From the NCBI RefSeq assembly GCF_000471905.2, contig NW_006499207.1:164965-228964 (forward strand): a stretch of 64,000 nt of DNA, in the 5' to 3' direction. Source of the stretch: Amborella trichopoda (taxonomy: Eukaryota > Streptophyta > Magnoliopsida > Amborellales > Amborellaceae). Shown here piece after piece: positions 56,336 through 64,000 of this stretch (its first letter is position 1; each line of letters starts with the position of its first letter). The notes under the pieces are model-generated. The model did no database searches and had not been told where the DNA came from. It saw only the letters and a program-made list of their open reading frames with translations. The position numbers were made by a program, and so were the translations under genes.

Positions 56336-58996
56336 GTATAATACTATAAACATGAGTATTTGAGTATAGTTTTCTATTTATTCAATCTTTTTGTTGTATC
56401 TTAAGTTTGGGCTTTTATAAGGGACCAATTAGAGTTGTATTTTTTTTTCAAATAAGTGTAAATTCAGGTTTGGTGCCTGGAACTTATGTACTATTGTCAA
56501 TTTGTATAAAAAAATCTATGTATTTGGAGCTTTGTAATGACCAAATTTTTAAAATGTTTCACTTGTACTTGGCTTACTACTCCAAAAAATGGTATCAAAG
56601 ATAACTATCTAAGAGGGTCCCTTAGTCCTTTATTTTTTGTCTAAATTATGACTTAGAAAGTGTATAAGTACTTCATCATAGCGATCAAAGCTATTTTGCC
56701 AAGGTCTTTAAGGATGAGAGGCTAAATGGCACTAAGATCATGAATTAAAATTCCAGATTTCATCATTGTTTTTGATACAATGATAGGGGCATAATTTTGT
56801 ATCATATGATGTGATTATTCTTTTTGATATTTTATGTTTCTTAGTATACTTTCATGTGGAGAAAACCACATGGTGAAATCATGCATAACTTGAGAGATAT
56901 TGGTTGACCTTTTAAGCATGACAATTCTATGTGCCAGAATACCAGGAACTTTACACTTTTATACGTGGTCTTTTTGGGCCATATAATTAGTTAAGGGATG
57001 TGCTGTTCTTATAGGGAAAAGAGTATATTTTTCAAAAAATTGTTTCACGAGAAAATTCCCTATAGTTTGAAAGTTGTGCTCATTTTATCAGGTATATCAA
57101 CCTATATTTTCTGCTACACAATCTTGAATGATGGCATAATTATGGCCCCTTTGATTAGGATTTTCATGCTGAGCCCTAGTTTTTCTTGGCTCATTTTGAG
57201 CATAGTTTAAGTGTAAAAACCCTCATGAGTAAATGATAAGCATATCTGAAGTTATGGCCCTAGAATTAGATGATATTCAACATCGAAAACCAGAAAACTA
57301 TGTAAATGACATTCTAATGGCAAACTAGATAAGGGTATCTCACACTCTAGTGCAATTCCATTGAGGCAGAATGATTAATAAGTCTTTTAAGACATCTTAG
57401 AAGTTATATGGTTAGTGGGAAAGATGAATAAACCCCATTAAATCTTGATCACAGAGCTTGGTACCCTAGGTCCTAATTTTGGTCGAGTTCCATGATACAC
57501 TTGAGAAGTGTTTCGGGTGTTCTCAAACAAGGTTAACAACACATAAGGATGGATTGGGTCATGAGTACATTCAATATCAGAGATGAAAGGGTGAGAGAAC
57601 AACATGGATCTATAATCCAAGGGTTGACATACTATGAGTCAGTCACTAAAAGACCGCAAGGTATAACTTCTTACCTTTATTCTTACCTTTATGCATGATT
57701 TGAGTATATTAAGGATTCATTTATCTAAAAGCAACCAATTTGACCTCATGAGATCTTTTGATTAATGATTAGTAGAATATCTTAGTATATTTTATAATTA
57801 TTATGATTAGAAAGCAAGGATTAGTCACATGAGCTATAAACTTGAAAGAGCCAACGCTTCCATATTGAGTTATTTGGGTGCTTGTACACTCTCATATGAG
57901 TTGTTGACACAAGGGATATGCATAGGTGTCTTGATTCTAGATCTACAATCTTTGATTCGGAATACCAATCCATTGGATATGGTCAATTCAAGAAAATGAC
58001 ATATGTAAGAATTATTCGTGTGAAATAGCTCTTTTATGTTGCTATTTCATGAAAACTTATGAGATCTATCTCGAGTATCTAATTAGCATTGTCTCTTCTT
58101 TATAATATTTCATTCTTCATGCTTTATACTTTTGAACTTTCTAAGATGCCAGGATAATGAAGTCAAGGATTGTATTTTCATTTTGTGAATACTTTGTAAT
58201 GCTTAGGTCCCGGCACAATGGATATATATATGTGAGTATAATTTCAGAATTACGGAGACATAGCACATGAGTATTAGTAGTTCTGAAAAAGGGGTTTTAT
58301 GTTTGAGATGAAGTTTTCCCTCCAAGTTACATGTTTTTCACTGTTTTGGAAATCAGCAACAATCGCACCAAATGGACTTTGAGTATAGATTGTGATAATT
58401 GAGAACAAAGGATACAAGGAGATTATTTTTAAACATTTGTTTTTTCTAACAAGGACCTCCTAATCTCGTACAAGAGGACATGAGAAACTAAAGAAAAGAA
58501 TCTACCCCAATGAAGACTATGACTATGCAATACTCTACATCATCTGCATTATGGATGTTCGTCCTAAAGGGGCTCCTTCAGCAATATGCTATGACCACAT
58601 ACCTATGTCATAAACTACTAGAGTAACTCATAGTCACCAACCATTTAATAAAATTTTACTTGAGACCATTTTTACATAGATTAAAAGGGGCTTGTATTTC
58701 CAAGAAATACCAAAATTCAAATGATTTTGAGAAAAAATAACCTTGTTAGTATGAGTGTGAGAATTTTTGTTAAGTAAAATGGTAAAACCATCCTTAAACG
58801 AGAAAGCCTTGGTCTTTATTTTAGAAATTTTTATCTCAAATCAGTTTCACATATGAGAAATTTAAAAGAGGCACTATATGAGAATGATTTGTGATAAAAC
58901 CAAAGGGAGTTTTTGGCCTCTTATTCAAAATAGGTCTTTCCATGAACCTATGAGTCATTTCTTCCACTGCACTGCACTATAAGTATTAGTACTTTT
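56336..58996. other. no recognisable gene
   Basis: AT-rich DNA without domains, tandem arrays or obvious transposon ends. Open frames such as 56998-57210 are short and have no recognisable similarity. It ends at the LTR that starts at 58997. Confidence 0.5.
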
Positions 58997-60670
58997 TGTC
59001 ACGCCCCAAGACTTTACAATACTGATATTCCAGAGTTGTGACAGTCAAAACATATATACATTTCTTGATAGGATAAATTTACAGAGGCGAATACTTACAA
59101 AGTAACAAAAGAAAGTTTAAGCACAACTACAATATCTTCCAAAGTTGATCTTGACGAGCACTCAAAATGAAATCGCAGTTATCTTGAAAAATGTTTACCA
59201 TAGTTTGATGAGTTTGGCTACTCAGTAAGTGATCATCATAATCTTAAAAATAATCATGGTTAAAAGATATCAATATTTTCAAAAAGGAGATCTATTAACA
59301 AAAATGCATCAACAGTTTCACTTTAAAAAATGCATAATTAAGTATAATTCAAATAATTGAAATGTGTATAACATTTTAATGACACTGCATAATTCAAAAG
59401 ATTTCACAAAATACCCTACTGACGTCCCAAGTAGGTCACCTAGATGCCCCATCAGCGTCCTGATGGGTCCACTTAATCCCTATCGATGTCCCAGATAGGT
59501 CCACTTAATCCCTGCAGGTCCACTTATAACTCACCAGCATACCAGATGAGTCCACTTAATCCCTACCGGCGTACCGGATAAGTCCACTTATACCTCACCG
59601 GTGAACTGAATGAGTCCACTTACATACTTAAAGTATTTCTAAATCTCTTTAAACTTTCGAGAGCAGCAATATCACGTACTTAGCATATCACTGAAATTAT
59701 TAACATGAATTTCACTGAAACCATTAATAACATCTCAAAAATAACCAGTCAAATATTTTGGGCTCAAAGTTAGAAAGGTAGCAGTTCGTAAAGACATTTT
59801 AGCATAATTACCAATCTAATATGTATAAAAAAACTCTTATAGAAATTAAAGAATACAGAATTATCACAATTTATGGGATGTCAATTCGCAAATAAACATT
59901 TCACAGACAATGCTATCAATTGCAAAACTATCAGTTTTCAAATAATAAGGCAGTCATTTGCACATGAAATTTACAATGTCTAAATCTTCAAAAACTGTAA
60001 AAAGAAATCTCACAAGTTTACTAAAAGCAGAAATATCACATTTATTTGTAATAATTTTACAGTATCTAAAATTTTCTAATAATAGGCAACAAAAATAAAT
60101 AAATTTATTTCTAAGAATTTACAGCATTTAAAATTTCTAACATAGATAAAATATCACAATTTTATTAAAAAGATTATTTTTCAAAATAATGACGTCGTTT
60201 GTGTATATAATTTATTGCACCTAAAATTCATGATAATAAGCAGAAGTAAGTATTTCATTTCATTTTTAAAAAGAACGGATTGTTTTTGAAGATAATGAAG
60301 TCACTTACCTAAAATATTTGAGAGGGAGCTTTCGATAAAAATTCGGCTAAAGAGAGAAAGAGCTCACTGCGTTTCGACTAAAGAGAGAAAGATCTCAAAA
60401 ATTTTCTAAGGTGGGAGTCCTCGCCTCTCCTATTTAAATTCTTAAGAAACCTTATTATATTATTTTATTAGTTACACCTCATACATGAGGTGTAACAATT
60501 ATATTACTCCTGAACGTTTAAAGCCCACGTCCACTAAAGGACGTGGCAAGGTAGCAAAAACTTAAACCAAAAGCTTTTGAAAGTAGTGATGGTCCTTAAG
60601 AACCATCATGCTCATACGAACCATCACTTATTAAAAGTTTTTTTTTTTTTGAAATTTTAGGATTATTACA
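58997..60670 (-). repeat. 3' LTR, 1.67 kb, of gypsy element at window end
   Basis: On the minus strand it begins tgtaataatcctaaaatttc (60670 downward) right after a purine tract and ends …ttggggcgtgaca at 58997. Like the 32209-35361 LTR it starts TGTAA and ends GTGACA, which supports kinship. The second LTR lies outside the window, so age cannot be judged. Confidence 0.8.
59405..59630. repeat. tandem array, about 42-bp unit, in gypsy LTR
   Basis: Five units contain gtccacttaatccct, (a/g)ccggc/cagcg/cgatgt and (c)cc(a)gatgagtccactta. It occupies the same relative part of the LTR as the 77-bp array of the other gypsy element but shares no obvious unit sequence with it. Confidence 0.85.
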
Positions 60671-60690
60671 TTCTTCCCCCCTTGAAGAAA
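60671..60690 (-). other. polypurine tract of gypsy element at window end
   Basis: The minus strand reads ttcaaggggggaagaa immediately before the LTR start tgtaat. It is a strong, uninterrupted purine run. Confidence 0.85.
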
Positions 60691-60717
60691 TTTAGTCCTC
60701 TAAATTTATGTACCTGA

Positions 60718-63700
60718 TTATTGAAAAAGATAGGAATATTTTTCTTTGATATCGTCTTCTTGTTCCCAAGTCGACTCCTCTCTTGAATGGTACTGCCATA
60801 ATATACGGACCAAAAGAATCTCCTTGTTGCGCAACACTTGTGCCCTTTTATCCAGTATCAAAATTGACTGCTCAATGAAGGATAGGTCCTTCCTGATCGG
60901 TAAAGGTTCATATTTCAAGATATGGGATGCAGACTGATATTTTCATAGTGATGATACATGGAAGACATTATGAACGTTTGCCAATTCAGGTGATAAGGAA
61001 AGGCTATAAGCGACACCTCCGATTCTTTCCAAGATTTCAAATGGTTCGATGTAACATGGGCTCAGCTTTCCTTTCTTACCGATTCTCATAATGCTTTTTA
61101 TTGGTGAGATTTTTAGGAAAACTCGATCACCTTCCTCAAATTCAAGATCTCTCCTTCGGTTATACTCTTTTGCCGACTCTGAGCTGTCCTGAGCCTTTCT
61201 CGAATTAGTGTCATCTTATCTGTGGTTACCAGAACAATTTCTGACCCCAAAAGCTTTCTTTCACCAACCTCGTCCTAACAGATGAGTGACCTGCATTTTC
61301 TTCTATACAAGGCTTCATATGGTGCCATTTGAATACTGGCTTGGAAGCTATTATTATAAGCAAACTCAATCAGGGGTAAATGGTCATCCCAGCTTCATGT
61401 AAAGTCAATGACACAGGTCCTCAGCATATCTTCCAAGATTTGGATGGTCCTCTCCGATTGTCCATCAGTTTGGGGGTGAAAGGCAGTGCTAGAGGTGACT
61501 CTCGTCCCCATAGCTGACTGTAGCTTAGCCCAAAATTTAAAAGTAAACTGAGTATCCCTGTCCGATACAATACTAACAGGAACTCCATGCAACTGCACTA
61601 TTTTCTTAATGTACAATTGGGTCAGTCAATCAAAAGTGTACGTCATGCGAATCGATAGAAAGTGGGCAGCTTTGGTCAGTCGGTCCACAAAGACCCAAAT
61701 GCTATCATGTCTTGAATTTGTTCTAGGCAAGCCAGAGACAAAATCCATAGAGATGTGCTCCCACTTCCACTCTGGCACGGGTAAAGGCTGCAACAACCCA
61801 ACGGGCCTTTGATGCTCAGCTTTTACTTGCTGGCATGTTAGGCACTTAGACACAAATAATGCTACCCCTTTTTTCATATTATTCCATCGAAAGGTTTTCT
61901 TCAGGTCCTGATACATTTTAATACTTTCGGGATGTATCGTATAACAAGAGTGATGTGCTTCTTCCAAGATAGCTTTCTTCATACTCTCATCATTCGGGAC
62001 ACAAACCCGACCTTTGAATCTTAGCAAATCCTTATTACATATAGAGAATTCGTCTTCCTTTCCCAGCTTCACCTCTTCTGCAATTGTTATAAGCTGAGGG
62101 TCTTTCTTTTGTGCCGATCGAATCTGTTGGATTAATTGGGGTTTTACCTTATTGTTGGCAATCACACTTACCACACCATTAATGGACGGAGTCGGATGAC
62201 AATCCACTATTTCCTCTAACAATCTCATTTTTTGGAACATTAGATGAGCTAAGACTCCCGTAGAGTTTCTACTTAGAGTGTCGACCACAACGTTAGCTTT
62301 TCCTGAATGATAATGAATTGTACAATCATAATCTTTTAAGAAATCCATCCATCTTATCTACCGCATATTTAAATCCTTCTGAGAGAAGAGGTATTTCAAG
62401 CTTTTATGATCCGTGTATATTTCATATTGCTAACCATATAGATAATGCCTCCACATTTTCAAAGCGAATATTATTGCAGCCAGTTCCAAGTCATGAATTG
62501 GATATTTTTTCTCATATTCTTTCAACTGTCTGGATGCATATGTCACTACTTTCCCATATTGCATTAATACATAGCCCAAGCCTTTATGTGAAGCATCACT
62601 ATAAATCACAAATCCCCTACTACCCTCAGAAATAGTTAAAATAGGTGCTAAAGTTAATCGAACTTTTAGTTCTTGAAAACTCTCCTCATATTCACTTGTC
62701 CACTCAAATTTGACATTTTTCTATGTCAATCGAGTCAATAGGGTTGCGATTCGAGAAAATCCTTTTACAAATTTTCTGTAATATCCTGCCAATCCCAAAG
62801 AGCTTCAAACTTCAGTCACATTACTTGGTTGTTTTTAATTAACAACGGTTTCAACCTTTGAAGAATCAACTGATAGACCTTCCTCTGATATGACATGTTC
62901 TAAAAATGTCACTTGTTCAAGCCAAAATTCACATTTACTAAGTTTGGCATACAATTTCTTTTCTCTTAATATTTGCAATACCATTCTTATATGCTGCTCA
63001 TGTTCCTTCTGATTCTTGGAATAAATTAAAATATCATCGATGAATACCACAATAAATTTATCCAAAAAAAACTTAAAGACTCGATTCATCAAATCCATAA
63101 ATGTAGCTGGTGCATTGGTTAATCCAAAAGGCATGATTAATATTCATAATGGTCATACCTTGTTCTGAAAGCTGTCTTGAGAACATCTTCACTTTTAATC
63201 TTAAGCTGATGATATCCAGATCTAAGATCAATTTTTTAAAACACTTGTGATCCTTATAATTGATCAAATAAATCATCAATTCTAGGTAATGGATACTTAT
63301 TTTTCACTGTCACTTGGTTCAACTGTCTATAATCTGTACACAATCTCATGGTCCCATCTTTCTTTTTAACAAATAATATCGGAGCACCCCAAGGTGACAC
63401 ACTGGGCATGATAAAACCTTTATCTAATAATTCTTCCAATTGTTGTTTAAGTTCCTTAAGTTCTGCAGGTGCCATTCTGTAAGGTGCCTTAGAAATTGGG
63501 GCTACCCTTGGCAATAATTCAATAGAGAATTCAATTTCCCTATCAGGCGGTAATCCTAGCAATTCTTCAGGAAAAACGTCGGGAAATTCTCGAATAACCG
63601 GAGTGGTATCCAAATTTATCTCTTCCTTCCTATCTTCTTTGATATAGGCAAGAAAGCCTTGATACCCTTTTCGAAGGAGGCGATTAGCTCGAATACATGA

Positions 63701-64000
63701 GATTAAATATGATGGGGAGTCTTCTTTAATACCATTGAAGTAAAATACTAGTTGATTCGGAGTACTAAAGGTAACCATTTTCTTGTAACAATCAATACTT
63801 GCATGGTATGCAGAAAGCCAATCCATGCCTAAGATTACATCAAAATCTTGAATTTCTCGGAGTATTAAATCAACCAACAATTCCTTTTCTTCTATCTTTA
63901 TTACATTGGATTTGTACACTATATTGGTGTCACTTGAATTTTCCATCGGTGTGGCTACCTCTAGAATGTATTCTAATTGTTCTGATTCTACCTTTAAGTG
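60718..64000 (-). pseudogene. Ty3/gypsy pol (protease, RT, RNase H, integrase), broken
   Basis: Reading down the minus strand, a retropepsin C-terminal part has [20 protein letters not shown] near 63840. Then come [36 protein letters not shown] and [12 protein letters not shown] near 63345-63260. A frameshift lies near 63255-63140. RT resumes [12 protein letters not shown] at 63134 with [11 protein letters not shown] near 63037. Stops fall at 62835 and within 62810-62830. RNase H has [15 protein letters not shown] near 62420 and a stop near 62360. Integrase then has CLTCQQVKAEHQRP, MDFVSGLP, SDRDTQF (about 61565) and [12 protein letters not shown], so all D, D and E positions remain. It is interrupted by stops at about 61620 and 61395. 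The C-terminal LVRILWQYHSREESTWE ends at 60718. It is less decayed than the nested element but not functional. Confidence 0.9.

Larger units (their letters stand above)
58997..64000 (-). mobile_element. chromodomain-type Ty3/gypsy element, incomplete at window edge
   Basis: On the minus strand it carries a 3' LTR (58997-60670), a polypurine tract (60671-60690) and a pol remnant running beyond 64000. The gag, primer site and 5' LTR are outside the window. Its protein is clearly related to that of the nested element at 32209-40306, but the LTRs differ in length and sequence, so it is a different family of the same chromovirus group. Confidence 0.9.

Noticed and set aside
1..64000. tRNA, rRNA, CRISPR, phage or bacterial operon features
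   Set aside because: I looked for cloverleaf-type A/B boxes, regularly spaced repeats with unique spacers and tightly packed co-directional genes, and saw none. The tRNA-like words found are retrotransposon primer-binding sites.

Overview
This is plant nuclear DNA, almost certainly from a flowering plant, although I cannot name the species. The evidence is plant-type transposable elements (L1 and RTE LINEs, intron-containing hAT transposases, Ty1/copia and chromodomain-type Ty3/gypsy elements, and a Tat-lineage gypsy element with the plant primer-binding site TGGCGACTCC...GGGGA), GT-AG introns, and two 3' exons of an organelle-type RluA pseudouridine synthase. A run of 20 Ns inside a GA microsatellite at 16605-16624 marks a draft assembly gap. 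There are no operons, bacterial or phage genes, CRISPR arrays, or RNA genes that I can recognise.

The left part (1-16100) is a nest of old transposons. A degraded LTR-like repeat (579-7929) was hit by a foldback MITE (626-1049) and by a 5'-truncated L1 LINE (1259-7620). The LINE was then hit by a 3.6-kb hAT element (1389-4994) with 18-bp terminal inverted repeats and a perfect 8-bp target duplication. An inverted copy of the LTR-like repeat lies at 8284-8780. A second, more decayed hAT element (9968-13477) and an internally deleted Ty1/copia element (to 16094) follow.

The middle (16100-30980) is less dense. It has microsatellites, a candidate non-autonomous hAT element with many GGAATC/GATTCC motifs, an RTE-type LINE on the plus strand (21038-22275), an L1 3' fragment (22740-23690) and a second RTE copy on the minus strand (24779-26200). 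It also holds the only host gene seen: the last two exons of an RNA pseudouridine synthase (27171-27671). I could not find its upstream exons.

The right part (30985-54070) is one 23-kb composite element bounded by a perfect 5-bp target duplication (attat). It is a gag-only, Tat-lineage, non-autonomous LTR retrotransposon (TR-GAG-like) with LTRs of about 1.9 kb. Its 5' LTR is split by an 8.1-kb antisense chromodomain-type gypsy element (32209-40306), and its 3' LTR is split by a 3.2-kb insertion that I could not classify. Internally it has a frameshifted gag with two zinc-knuckle-like motifs, a long antisense reading frame with coiled-coil character, and a minisatellite next to the 3' LTR. Sequence to its right (54076-58996) includes promoter-like DNA and a small hAT-like MITE. 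The window ends inside another antisense chromodomain-type gypsy element (58997-64000).

Every transposon coding region carries stops or frameshifts, so nothing here looks autonomous. The most interesting object is the gag-only composite element with its antisense frame. I do not see evidence for a wholly new kind of system.
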